Both the position numbers and the translations under genes were made by a program. The notes below the pieces were generated by a model. That model saw only the letters and a program-made list of their open reading frames with translations, was not told the DNA's origin and did not search any database. Of a DNA stretch of 64,000 bases, positions 1 through 7,755 are shown in pieces. The first letter of the stretch is position 1. Every line of letters starts with the position of its first letter. The stretch is from Bdellovibrio sp. (GTDB lineage Bacteria > Bdellovibrionota > Bdellovibrionia > Bdellovibrionales > Bdellovibrionaceae). The stretch is from assembly GCA_014378765.1 (NCBI GenBank), contig JACMNA010000069.1, positions 16,831-80,830 on the forward strand. The letters run 5' to 3'.

Positions 1-1
1 G

Positions 2-202
2 GGGCCTATTTTAGATTTCATCGATGAAGTCTCTAAAGAAAATCCGGCCGAATTTATTACGGTGATCTTTCCAGAATTTTTAACGGCTAAATGGTATCAT
101 CAACTTCTTCATAATCAGACGGCGTGGTTAATTAAGCTTTCGCTGATCTACAAAAAAAATGTCATCGTTACCAGTGTTAAATATCATTTAAAAACTACGT
201 AA
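2..202 (+). CDS. APC-type amino-acid permease, C-terminal fragment
   Basis: The frame is open from the left edge and ends in TAA, giving 66 residues of a gene that starts outside the window. The tail has the pattern of the cytoplasmic C-terminus of one group of APC-superfamily permeases: a short beta-like segment (EFITVIFPEF), then LLHNQTAWLIKLSL, then a VIVTSVKYHL-type end. No membrane segment is present in this piece, which agrees with it being the soluble tail behind the transporter core. The assignment rests on memory of this tail motif only, so the substrate cannot be named. The gap of about 200 bases to the next gene contains a promoter for that gene. Confidence 0.55.
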   Translation, partial: GPILDFIDEVSKENPAEFITVIFPEFLTAKWYHQLLHNQTAWLIKLSLIYKKNVIVTSVKYHLKTT

Positions 203-271
203 ACATAAGGCTTTGCGAGCTTATCATTTTGCTTTTCTGCCGCCAGCAAAGCTTTCGCGTCATTAAGCCTG

Positions 272-300
272 TTGACGAAAATGAAAATTTGTTTTCTGAT
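272..300 (+). promoter_or_regulatory. Candidate sigma-70 promoter for the HU gene
   Basis: TTGACG at 272-277 and TCTGAT at 295-300 are separated by 17 bases. The -35 matches five of six consensus positions and the -10 four of six. This would give a leader of about 100 bases before the HU start codon, which has its own strong ribosome binding site. Confidence 0.4.
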
Positions 301-406
301 TGGTTTATCAAGGATGATGATTTAGCAACAGGATGTGACAACAACCACCCTCGCTAGGCGTATTAATCTACGCAAAAAGCGAATCGTCTCAAGAAGGAGA
401 ACGAAA

Positions 407-679
407 ATGAATAAAGCGCAATTGATCGAAAAGATCTCTACAGAAACAAAGATGCCAAAAGCACAATGCGAAAACATCGTTGACTGTTTTATCACGAACG
501 TGAAAAAAACAGTTAAGAAAGGTGATGACGTGAAACTAGTTGGTTTCGGTACATTCACTAAAGCAAAGCGTAAAGCTCGCATGGGTCGTAATCCACAAAC
601 TGGAAAAGCGATCAAAATTCCTGCTGCTTGGGCTCCAAAGTTCCGCGCTGGCGCAGAATTCAAACACTTAGTTAAATAA
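407..679 (+). CDS. hup: HU-family DNA-binding protein
   Basis: A 90-residue histone-like protein that bends DNA and compacts the nucleoid as a dimer. It begins MNKAQLIEKIS and has the HU core VGFGTF at residues 45-50 and the arm signature GRNPQTGKAIKIPA at about 60-73, with the conserved proline that intercalates into DNA at 63. The reading frame continues upstream to 335, but the ATG at 407 is chosen because AAGGAGA lies just before it and the length then fits the HU family. A single-gene unit: a promoter lies about 100 bases upstream and a terminator about 80 bases downstream. Two perfect palindromes follow directly after the stop codon. Confidence 0.93.
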   Translation: MNKAQLIEKISTETKMPKAQCENIVDCFITNVKKTVKKGDDVKLVGFGTFTKAKRKARMGRNPQTGKAIKIPAAWAPKFRAGAEFKHLVK

Positions 680-681
680 TT

Positions 682-727
682 TTCAGCCGCCCGGCTGAAC
701 TGTTATATTTTCAGCCGCCCGGCTGAA
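682..727. repeat. Two tandem copies of a perfect 18-bp palindrome
   Basis: TTCAGCCGCCCGGCTGAA occurs at 682-699 and again at 710-727, start to start 28 bases apart. Each copy has two 8-base arms around CC and is far richer in G+C than the surrounding bases. Neither copy is followed by a T tract, and a separate ordinary terminator lies at 755-789, so these are unlikely to be the terminator itself. They could be RNA 3'-end stabilisers, a REP-like element, or a dimer-binding operator. Confidence 0.75.
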
Positions 728-754
728 GTAATTAACTCTGTTAATTTGATTCAA

Positions 755-789
755 TTAAAAAGCCTTGGGTAAAACCAGGGCTTTTTTTA
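755..789 (+). terminator. Rho-independent terminator of the HU gene
   Basis: An A-rich run, then AAGCCTTGG, a short loop and CCAGGGCTT followed by seven or more T residues. The stem has one mismatch. It closes the HU transcript before the stress-gene pair. Confidence 0.75.
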
Positions 790-963
790 TATTTAATCCT
801 ATATCAAAAAAATGATTACGCATTGAGCAAACACGATTTAAGTCGCGCTTAATATATTCTATTCCTAAATCTCCCAATCAAATAAAATCCAGTGCAAATT
901 TTGGCTAATAGGTCCGCTGAATCGAATATCTCGCTTTACATGGCTAAAAATCAATGGGTCAAA

Positions 964-990
964 GTTTGCAACACCCCAGTTGTCGCAAAC
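964..990. promoter_or_regulatory. Weak dyad before the BON gene
   Basis: GTTTGC at 964-969 and GCAAAC at 985-990 form an inverted repeat about 30 bases upstream of the BON-domain start codon, with further partial symmetry inside. It could be an operator or a leader hairpin. No convincing promoter hexamers could be fixed beside it. Confidence 0.25.
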
Positions 991-1017
991 GATAAATTTT
1001 AATGAAAGGACTTAATC

Positions 1018-1389
1018 ATGTCTTTACGATTCGCAATATCAGCAACGGTTTTACTTTTAGGAATCAGCGTTTTTGCCGCTGAAAATCCAGTGAATGCCGA
1101 CAACAGTGCTCGAAATAAACAGCAATTAGAAAATAACGAAATCGATGCTCGTGATCAAGGCTCATCCAAATCTGATGTTGAGACTACTCGCAAAATTCGT
1201 CAGGCCGTCGTTAAAGAAGATTCTTTATCAACGAATGCAAAAAACGTAAAAATTATTACGATGAAGGGTCATGTTACTTTGAAGGGGCCCGTTAAGTCGA
1301 TGGATGAAAGCAAAAAAGTTGAAATGTTGGCGCGTAAAGTGGCCGGCAAAGCTCATGTCATGAATGAATTAGAAATCGAAAAACAATAA
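1018..1389 (+). CDS. Secreted BON-domain protein (OsmY-like)
   Basis: A 123-residue protein with an N-terminal signal peptide (hydrophobic segment about residues 6-20, cleavage likely after VFAA), a charged linker and one BON domain from about residue 53 to the end. The BON core is visible as TTRKIRQAVVKEDSLS, then VKIITMKGHVTLKGPV and a final MNELEIE strand. BON proteins of the OsmY type are periplasmic and bind phospholipid surfaces under osmotic or envelope stress; that role is inferred from the family. AAAGGA precedes the ATG. The next gene is 22 bases downstream and also looks like a stress protein, so the two probably form one transcript ending at the terminator near 2080. Confidence 0.85.
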   Translation: MSLRFAISATVLLLGISVFAAENPVNADNSARNKQQLENNEIDARDQGSSKSDVETTRKIRQAVVKEDSLSTNAKNVKIITMKGHVTLKGPVKSMDESKKVEMLARKVAGKAHVMNELEIEKQ

Positions 1390-1411
1390 CAACAACAAAC
1401 AATAGGAGACT

Positions 1412-2002
1412 ATGACTATGGATATCGGAAAAGATGAACACAAAGCAGTTTTTGGAATTTACGGATCACGTTCTGCGGTTGAAACCGGCGTTGATCGTTT
1501 AAAAATGGATGGTTTTATGCCTGCTGAAATTTCAGTTTTATTACCTGAACGCGGAGGCTCTGATAAATTCGCTCATGAAAATTCAACGAAAGCCCCTGAA
1601 GGAGCTTCCGTTGGTGCCGGTACTGGTTTAGCAATCGGTGGTACTTTAGGATGGTTAGTCGGAATCGGTTCTTTAGCTATTCCTGGAGTTGGTCCTTTCA
1701 TCGCGGCGGGCCCAATTTTAGCGGCATTAGCTGGTGCCGGTACAGGCGCGGCTTTAGGTGGTATCGCCGGTGGTCTTATCGGAATGGGCATTCCTGAATA
1801 CGAAGCAAAACGTTACGAAACTTTCGTAAAAGACGGTGGCATTTTATTATCAGTCCACACTGGTAATGCCGAAATGATCAAGAAAGCTAAAGTAGCTCTT
1901 GAGCAAACTGGTGCACGTGACATTTCTTCGTCTTCAGAAGTTGAAGGTCACATGAAAAATAAAAATGTTGCTGACGTTAACCACAAGCCAACAACGTTTT
2001 AA
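1412..2002 (+). CDS. YflT-like general stress protein with glycine-rich hydrophobic core
   Basis: A 196-residue protein. The first 50 residues (VFGIYGSRSAVETGVDRLKMDGF) match the N-terminal region of general stress protein 17M/YflT-type proteins. Residues of about 65-130 form a glycine-zipper stretch rich in GAGTG, GGTLGW and GGIAGGLIG that can span or pack in a membrane. After it comes PEYEAKRYETFVKDGGILLSVH, the usual continuation in this family. The molecular function is not known. A second in-frame ATG at 1418 is better placed relative to AGGAG (1404-1408), so the protein may be two residues shorter. It is the second gene of the pair with the BON protein, and a strong terminator follows. 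Confidence 0.75.
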   Translation: MTMDIGKDEHKAVFGIYGSRSAVETGVDRLKMDGFMPAEISVLLPERGGSDKFAHENSTKAPEGASVGAGTGLAIGGTLGWLVGIGSLAIPGVGPFIAAGPILAALAGAGTGAALGGIAGGLIGMGIPEYEAKRYETFVKDGGILLSVHTGNAEMIKKAKVALEQTGARDISSSSEVEGHMKNKNVADVNHKPTTF

Positions 2003-2045
2003 TTTTTAGTAAAATATTATAATAGTGGAACAAAAGGTTCTGTTG

Positions 2046-2080
2046 AAGCGGAAGGCTGAACAAGTCTTCCGCTTTTTTTT
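2046..2080 (+). terminator. Rho-independent terminator after the stress-gene pair
   Basis: AAGCGGAAG at 2046-2054 pairs with CTTCCGCTT at 2066-2074 over an 11-base loop, and a run of T follows to 2080. The 9-base perfect stem plus T tract is a clear intrinsic terminator. Confidence 0.9.
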
Positions 2081-2133
2081 GCGATGTAATGATCTTCATT
2101 GACCTGAATAGGTTTCTTAGAAAAGATCAGTCT

Positions 2134-3123
2134 ATGGTCTCTAATCAAAATGCGATTAAAAAAATTGGTGTCTATACAAGTGGTGGCGATGCTCCGGGAA
2201 TGAACCCAGCTATACGAGCCGTGGTTCGATCGGCAATCTCGCAGGGTGTACGCGTTATGGGAATTCTACACGGTTACTCGGGCATGATTGATAACGAGAT
2301 GAAGCCGTTGCAAATGCGTGATATGGCAAACATTATCCAGCGCGGGGGCACGATTTTAAAAACCGGGCGCTCGAATGATTTTATGAAAGCTGAGTTTCGG
2401 GCTAAGGCCGCGCAGAATTTGCGGACGCAAGAGATTGATGGCCTGATCTGCATTGGAGGCGATGGATCGTTTCGTGGGGCTCAGGCGTTGTACGAAGAAC
2501 ACAAAATTCCGGTGGTGGGCATTGCGGGCACAATTGATAACGATGTTTATGGCACTGATGACACAATTGGTTTTGATACTGCGATCAACACCGCGATGGA
2601 AGCGATTGATAAAATTCGTGATACGGCGGATAGTCACGACCGAATTTTTATTGTTGAAGTGATGGGCCGCAATTCGGGGTTTATCGCTAGTCACGTTGGT
2701 CTGTCTGGCGGAGCGGAAGAGATTTTGACTCCAGAAAATATTATTCCCGTGGATAAAATTGTTGAAAACTTAAGGAGTTCTCGCGCGCGTGGCAAAACTA
2801 GTAGCATTATTGTGACGGCCGAGGGACAAAAACCAGGGCGCGCGTATGATTTGGCCGATGCGATTCGAAAAAAATCGGGCCTAGACGCAAAAGTTTGTAT
2901 TTTGGGCCATTTACAGAGGGGCGGAAGTCCTTCGGCGCATGATCGAATTTTAGCTTCTCGTCTTGGCAATGCCGCGGTGGAAGCGCTTTTGGGCGGAAAA
3001 ACTAACACGATGATTGGTGTGCAATCGGATCGATTAATCGAAGCTTCTTTTGAAGTCGTCACCATAAAAGAGAAACCAGGCGACAAATCATTGATAAATC
3101 TTGCCAGACTGCTTTCGGTTTAG
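2134..3123 (+). CDS. pfkA: ATP-dependent 6-phosphofructokinase
   Basis: Phosphorylates fructose 6-phosphate to fructose 1,6-bisphosphate, the committing step of glycolysis. Bacterial PfkA features are all present: GVYTSGGDAPGMN at residues 12-24, GGDGSFRGA at about 108-116, GTIDNDVYGTDDTIGFDTA at about 132-150 with the catalytic base Asp135, MGRNSGFIA at about 177-185 and HLQRGGSPSAHDR near residue 270. The length of 329 residues is normal. The frame extends upstream to 2089, but family alignment favours the ATG at 2134. No Shine-Dalgarno sequence is visible. A TTGACC at 2099 with a weak -10 at 2122 could start a transcript almost on the ATG. The liv importer genes follow after 34 bases. Confidence 0.93.
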   Translation: MVSNQNAIKKIGVYTSGGDAPGMNPAIRAVVRSAISQGVRVMGILHGYSGMIDNEMKPLQMRDMANIIQRGGTILKTGRSNDFMKAEFRAKAAQNLRTQEIDGLICIGGDGSFRGAQALYEEHKIPVVGIAGTIDNDVYGTDDTIGFDTAINTAMEAIDKIRDTADSHDRIFIVEVMGRNSGFIASHVGLSGGAEEILTPENIIPVDKIVENLRSSRARGKTSSIIVTAEGQKPGRAYDLADAIRKKSGLDAKVCILGHLQRGGSPSAHDRILASRLGNAAVEALLGGKTNTMIGVQSDRLIEASFEVVTIKEKPGDKSLINLARLLSV

Positions 3124-3157
3124 TTCAATTGGGCCTGTAACTATAACAGGAGTACAA

Positions 3158-4294
3158 ATGAAACAATTCACATCTATTATCGCGCTTGTATCGTTTACCT
3201 TTTTATTTCTAGCGGGTTGCACGAGTAAAAAAAATGATAATGAAATTGTCATCGGCTCTTATAGCTCTAATACGGGTGCAACGGCGACCTTCGGTGTTTA
3301 CCAATTACGTGGTACCGAAATGGCGATTGAAGAGATCAACGCCAAGGGCGGCATCAACGGAAAAAAAATTAAACATATTAACTACGATAATAAATCAGAT
3401 GGCGATGAAACTTTAGCGGTGGTAAACCGTTTGATTAGCCAAGATAAAGTGGTCGCGATTTTAGGCGAGGCGACTTCAGGTCGTTCTAAAATTGGCGCGC
3501 AGGTGGCTCAGCAAAATAAAATTCCGATGTTAACGTCATCGGCGACAAATCCCGATGTAACTAAGACCGGAAATTATATTTTCCGCGCGTGCTTTATCGA
3601 TCCCTTTCAAGGAATGGTTATGGCGAAGTTCATGACAGAGAATTTGAAATTAAAGCGTGCAGCGGTTATGCGCGATATTAAGAACGATTATTCGGTTGGT
3701 TTGTCTGATATCTTCACTGAAAAGCTAAAAGGTTTTGGCGGCGAAGTTGTAACTGATATTTCTTACCAAGAAGGTGATATCGATTTCAAATCACAATTAA
3801 CTTCAATCAAGGCTAAAAACGTTGAAGCAATTTTTGTTCCTGGTTACTACAACGAAGTGGCGCTGATTGCTAAGCAAGCGCGCGAATTAGGAATGAAGCA
3901 ACCTTTACTGGGCGGTGACGGTTGGTCTTCACCAAAACTTCACGAAATTGCAAAAGACGCGATCAATGGCAGTTACTTTTCAAATCACTATACAACTGAG
4001 TCAACTGATCCAAAGACCGTTGAATTTGTAAAAGCTTTTAAAGCAAAATATAATGAAGTTCCAGACGTTATGGCGGCCTTAGCTTATGATGCGGCCTACA
4101 TGATGGCCGAAGCGATCAAAAACACGAAAGAAGTTACCTCAGAAAATATTCGTGAAGAGTTAGCGAAAATTAAAGATTTTCACGGGGTGACTGGCAAAAT
4201 GTCGATGGATGCTAACCGCGATGCGGTTAAAAGTGCCGTCGTGGTTCAGGTTCAGGGCGAAGATTACAAATTCGTAACCAGCGTTAATCCGTAA
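3158..4294 (+). CDS. livK: Branched-chain amino-acid ABC transporter, substrate-binding lipoprotein
   Basis: A 378-residue periplasmic binding protein of the LivJ/LivK type. The start at 3158 is set by AGGAG 6 bases upstream and yields a lipoprotein signal: a hydrophobic segment ending in FLAGC, with Cys23 as the lipidation site. The mature part starts EIVIGSYSSNTGATATFG, the usual first strand of Peripla_BP_6 proteins, and continues with RGTEMAIEEINAKGGINGKKI and the hinge region VAILGEATSGRSK. It delivers substrate to LivH/LivM. It is the first gene of livKHMGF and may be co-transcribed with pfkA. The exact ligand (leucine, isoleucine, valine or another amide-type solute) cannot be told from sequence alone. 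Confidence 0.9.
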   Translation: MKQFTSIIALVSFTFLFLAGCTSKKNDNEIVIGSYSSNTGATATFGVYQLRGTEMAIEEINAKGGINGKKIKHINYDNKSDGDETLAVVNRLISQDKVVAILGEATSGRSKIGAQVAQQNKIPMLTSSATNPDVTKTGNYIFRACFIDPFQGMVMAKFMTENLKLKRAAVMRDIKNDYSVGLSDIFTEKLKGFGGEVVTDISYQEGDIDFKSQLTSIKAKNVEAIFVPGYYNEVALIAKQARELGMKQPLLGGDGWSSPKLHEIAKDAINGSYFSNHYTTESTDPKTVEFVKAFKAKYNEVPDVMAALAYDAAYMMAEAIKNTKEVTSENIREELAKIKDFHGVTGKMSMDANRDAVKSAVVVQVQGEDYKFVTSVNP

Positions 4295-4305
4295 TTTTTT
4301 AATCG

Positions 4306-5205
4306 ATGCAAGAGTTTCTCCAGCACACCCTTAACGGCTTAAGCGTTGGTAGCATTTACGCGCTACTAGCGTTGGGCTATACAATGGTTTATGGAATCTT
4401 AGGCATGATCAACTTCGCGCACTCTGAAATCTACATGATGGGTGCGTTTGGTACTTTTTATTTATCAAAATGGTTTCATCTTGGTACTCCTTCCTTACTT
4501 AATTTTACAATTGGTTTATTAGGCGGAATGATCTTTGCTGCGGTGATCGGCTTTTTGGTAGAGAAACTTGCTTACAAGCCCTTGCGTGATTCGCCTAAAA
4601 TGAATGTTTTAATTACCGCGATTGGCGTCAGCATTCTTTTTCAATTTGGTGGTCAAATTATTTTTGGTGCCGACCCGAAATCTTTTCCGACGCTGATCGA
4701 AGATAAAAATTTATTTAGTTTGTTTGATAGCCCGATTCATTTAACGGATTTACTGATTTATTTCGTCAGCTTTGCTTCACTTGGTATTTTAAGTTTTATT
4801 ATTTTTAAAACGCAGACCGGTCGCGCCATGCGGGCCGTCAGTACCCGCCCCGACATGACGCCTTTAATGGGAATTAATAATAATAAGATTATTTCCATGA
4901 CGTTTATTATTGGTTCAGCTTTAGCCGGTATTGCGGCGGTACTAGTTTCAATTAAATACCCAAAGATTGACCCCATGATGGGTGTGCGTATTGGTATGGC
5001 TTCATTTGTGGCCGCCGTTTTTGGCGGTATCGGCAGCCTGCACGGAGCGGTTATTGGTGGTTTTTTACTTGGCCTAGGTGAAACGTACCTTATTGGTTAC
5101 GGCGCTTCGACTTACAAGGATGCCTTTTCATTCGTAATTTTAATTATCGTACTTCTGTACAAGCCGACGGGATTATTCGGCACAACTCGAAAAGAGAAAA
5201 TATGA
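4306..5205 (+). CDS. livH: Branched-chain amino-acid ABC transporter permease LivH
   Basis: A 299-residue inner-membrane permease with about eight hydrophobic segments. LivH signatures are NGLSVGSIYALLALGYTMVY at the N-terminus, then MINFAHSEIYMMGAF, and near the C-terminus MASFVAAVFGGIGSLHGAVI followed by GGFLLGLGETYL. It pairs with LivM to form the channel. The gene follows livK after 11 bases and its stop overlaps the livM start in an ATGA arrangement, indicating translational coupling. Confidence 0.92.
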   Translation: MQEFLQHTLNGLSVGSIYALLALGYTMVYGILGMINFAHSEIYMMGAFGTFYLSKWFHLGTPSLLNFTIGLLGGMIFAAVIGFLVEKLAYKPLRDSPKMNVLITAIGVSILFQFGGQIIFGADPKSFPTLIEDKNLFSLFDSPIHLTDLLIYFVSFASLGILSFIIFKTQTGRAMRAVSTRPDMTPLMGINNNKIISMTFIIGSALAGIAAVLVSIKYPKIDPMMGVRIGMASFVAAVFGGIGSLHGAVIGGFLLGLGETYLIGYGASTYKDAFSFVILIIVLLYKPTGLFGTTRKEKI

Positions 5206-6161
5206 AAAAATATATTATCTTTTTAGTTTTAGTTGCTGGGTTAGGCGTAGTTTTAAATTCGTTTTTAAACTCTTATATTCAAGCCATTTTTATTAGTTTT
5301 ATTATTAATGCGATCATGGCTTTAAGTCTGAATTTTATTACGGGCCTAGCCGACCAATTTTCGTTAGGCCATGCCGGGTTAATGGCATTGGGCGCTTACA
5401 CGTCGGCTGTGATTAATAAAGAATTCTTAGGCGATCAGTGGATGTTTATTCCGGTCGGGGTGTTAGCCGGAGCTTGCATCGCGGGGGTCGCTGGTTATTT
5501 AGTATCGCTGCCCTCTTTTCGATTGAAGGGTGATTACTTGGCGATTGTGACGTTGGGTTTTGCCGAAATCGTTCGCGTGGTTATTCTTAATTGGTCGCAC
5601 GTGGGTGGGGCCCGTGGTTATAACGGCATTCGCAAATTTCCGGATTTTTTATTATCTTACGGTTTCGCGGTTTTATTACTTTTTATTACTTTTATGGTGA
5701 TGCACCGTTTGAAAGTGTCGTGGTTCGGGCGAAACTTATGGGCTATTAATGAGGATGATATCGCGGCCGAAGTGATGGGGCTTGAAATTGCCAAAACAAA
5801 ACGTTACGCATTTACAATTTCTAGTTTCTTTGCGGGCCTCGGCGGTGGATTCTACGCGCATCATTTAGGTTATATTAGCCCGGGCTCTTTCGGTTTTATT
5901 GTCTCGGTACAAATTTTAATCATTACCGTGTTGGGCGGATTAGGCTCGCTGAGTGGGTCGATTATTGCGGCCGCACTTTTGACTTTTTTACCCGAAGCCC
6001 TTCGCAGTGTTCAATCTGGCGGCCTTGATTTACGCATGATTATCTACCCAATACTTTTAATTTTAATGATGATTCTTCGCCCGAAAGGCTTGTTCGGTCG
6101 ACGTGAAGTTTACGAGTGGCTGCCCGCACGGCTTAAAACCAAGTGGGGAATCAAGCAATGA
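5202..6161 (+). CDS. livM: Branched-chain amino-acid ABC transporter permease LivM
   Basis: A 319-residue inner-membrane permease, the partner of LivH. It carries the LivM patterns ALSLNFITGLADQFSLGHAG near residue 42, GDYLAIVTLGFAEIVRVV near residue 110, NEDDIAAEVMGLEIAKTKR and the C-terminal IIYPILLILMMILRPKGLFG. The gene overlaps livH by four bases and livG by four bases, so translation of the three is probably coupled. There is no sign of truncation; the length is typical. Confidence 0.92.
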   Translation: MKKYIIFLVLVAGLGVVLNSFLNSYIQAIFISFIINAIMALSLNFITGLADQFSLGHAGLMALGAYTSAVINKEFLGDQWMFIPVGVLAGACIAGVAGYLVSLPSFRLKGDYLAIVTLGFAEIVRVVILNWSHVGGARGYNGIRKFPDFLLSYGFAVLLLFITFMVMHRLKVSWFGRNLWAINEDDIAAEVMGLEIAKTKRYAFTISSFFAGLGGGFYAHHLGYISPGSFGFIVSVQILIITVLGGLGSLSGSIIAAALLTFLPEALRSVQSGGLDLRMIIYPILLILMMILRPKGLFGRREVYEWLPARLKTKWGIKQ

Positions 6162-6946
6162 GTGATAAAATTATTTTATCGATTCAAGATTTATCGATTC
6201 AGTTTGGCGGCTTGAAAGCCGTCGACGCGGTGACGTTTGATATTAAAGAGCATGAACTTTTAGGTTTAATCGGGCCCAATGGCGCGGGTAAAACCACCGT
6301 CTTTAATATGATCTCAGGGTTCTACCGCGCTGACAGCGGAAACATTATTTTTGCCGACGAAAAAATAAACGATCTAACGGCCGCGCAAGTAAATCGCAAG
6401 GGTTTAGCGCGTACATTTCAAAATATTCGTTTATTTCGCAGCCTCAGCGTGATTGAAAATGTTTTAATGGCCCTTCAACAGAAAAAACATAATGGGCATT
6501 TAAAAGATTGGCTGCATTCATTATTTAATACTAGTTACCATCAGCAAATTGAAAAAGATTTAGACCTAGAAGCCCGCGAACTGCTTAATATTTTTCAACT
6601 TGATAAATACTGCAGCGAAATGGCGGGTTCACTTTCTTACGGCGCCCAACGTAAATTAGAAATCGTACGCGCCTTGGCGACTAGGCCACAGCTGCTGATT
6701 TTGGATGAGCCGGCGGCCGGAATGAACCACCAAGAAACCGAAGATTTAAAAAAATTAATTCGCTTTATTAAAGAAAAATTTAATCTGACCATTCTACTGA
6801 TCGAACATGATATGAAATTAGTAATGACTATTTGTGATCGCATTGTGGTTTTAAATCGCGGTAAAAAAATTGCTGACGGACTTCCGCAAGATATTAAAAG
6901 TTTGCCTGATGTAATTGAAGCCTATTTAGGAAAAAGACCGGTATGA
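6158..6946 (+). CDS. livG: Branched-chain amino-acid ABC transporter ATP-binding protein LivG
   Basis: A 262-residue ABC ATPase. Walker A is GPNGAGKT near residue 40, the signature is LSYGAQRK near residue 160 (the family usually has LSYGQQR), and Walker B with the following loop is LLILDEPAAGMN, the last part being characteristic of LivG. The ATG at 6158 overlaps the livM stop as ATGA; an in-frame ATG at 6143 would add five residues and is less likely. It powers LivHM together with LivF. Confidence 0.92.
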   Translation: MSDKIILSIQDLSIQFGGLKAVDAVTFDIKEHELLGLIGPNGAGKTTVFNMISGFYRADSGNIIFADEKINDLTAAQVNRKGLARTFQNIRLFRSLSVIENVLMALQQKKHNGHLKDWLHSLFNTSYHQQIEKDLDLEARELLNIFQLDKYCSEMAGSLSYGAQRKLEIVRALATRPQLLILDEPAAGMNHQETEDLKKLIRFIKEKFNLTILLIEHDMKLVMTICDRIVVLNRGKKIADGLPQDIKSLPDVIEAYLGKRPV

Positions 6947-7656
6947 TTAAACCCGTAAAAATTTCCGTAAAAAATTTAGGTGTTAACTACGGCATGATCA
7001 AAGCGATTAAAGGTATTTCGTTTGAATTTAACGCCGGCGAAATCACCGCTTTGATTGGCTCGAATGGCGCAGGTAAGACAACGACGCTCAAGGCGCTTAG
7101 CGGCCTGTTGGGCCACACGGGCGAAGTTTTTTATAATGATCTTAATATATCTTCTTTATCCGCCCCCGAAAGACTGCAGCACAAGATGGCCTTGTGCCCT
7201 GAAGGGCGTGGCATATTTCCGAACTTAACCGTCACCGAAAATTTAATGCTGGGCGCTTATTTAGAAAAATCAAAGTCTAAAATTGCCGAACTAATAGATC
7301 AGCAATTCTCGATGTTTTCACGTTTAGGAGAAAGACGTGCGCAAGTGGCCGGTACGCTATCGGGTGGCGAACAACAAATGCTTGCGATTGCCCGCGCTTT
7401 AATGTCTGAGCCTTTGATGTTAATGCTAGATGAGCCATCGCTAGGTTTGGCGCCAGTTATTATCGAACAAATTTTTCAAAAATTTGAAGAACTTAAAAAT
7501 CGAGGTATCGGTTTATTGATCGTCGAGCAGAATGCCCATTTAGCTTTAGAAGTAGCCGCCCGCGCATACGTTTTAGAAACGGGCACGATTACCCTCAACG
7601 GCAAAGGATCAGATTTATTGTCAGATCCTCGCGTTGTCGAGGCTTACTTAACTTAG
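6943..7656 (+). CDS. livF: Branched-chain amino-acid ABC transporter ATP-binding protein LivF
   Basis: A 237-residue ABC ATPase, last gene of the operon. Walker A is GSNGAGKTTTLK near residue 38, the signature LSGGEQQMLAIARAL near residue 139, and Walker B is LMLDEPSLGLAPVI, the usual LivF form. CPEGRGIFPNLTVTENL matches the LivF Q-loop region. The start overlaps the livG stop by four bases. No clear terminator follows; the next genes lie on the opposite strand. Confidence 0.92.
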   Translation: MIKPVKISVKNLGVNYGMIKAIKGISFEFNAGEITALIGSNGAGKTTTLKALSGLLGHTGEVFYNDLNISSLSAPERLQHKMALCPEGRGIFPNLTVTENLMLGAYLEKSKSKIAELIDQQFSMFSRLGERRAQVAGTLSGGEQQMLAIARALMSEPLMLMLDEPSLGLAPVIIEQIFQKFEELKNRGIGLLIVEQNAHLALEVAARAYVLETGTITLNGKGSDLLSDPRVVEAYLT

Positions 7657-7755
7657 TATTGCCTTTTCCGTCACTCTTCTAATTTTAATGCTTCTATTCT
7701 TATTAGGCGAACACTATATACGGTTCGCAGCAGTGCGCGCATCTGTTTAACTAAT

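Noticed and set aside
7707..7728. Inverted repeat GCGAAC/GTTCGC after livF as a terminator
   Set aside because: Only six base pairs with a 10-base loop and no T tract on either strand.
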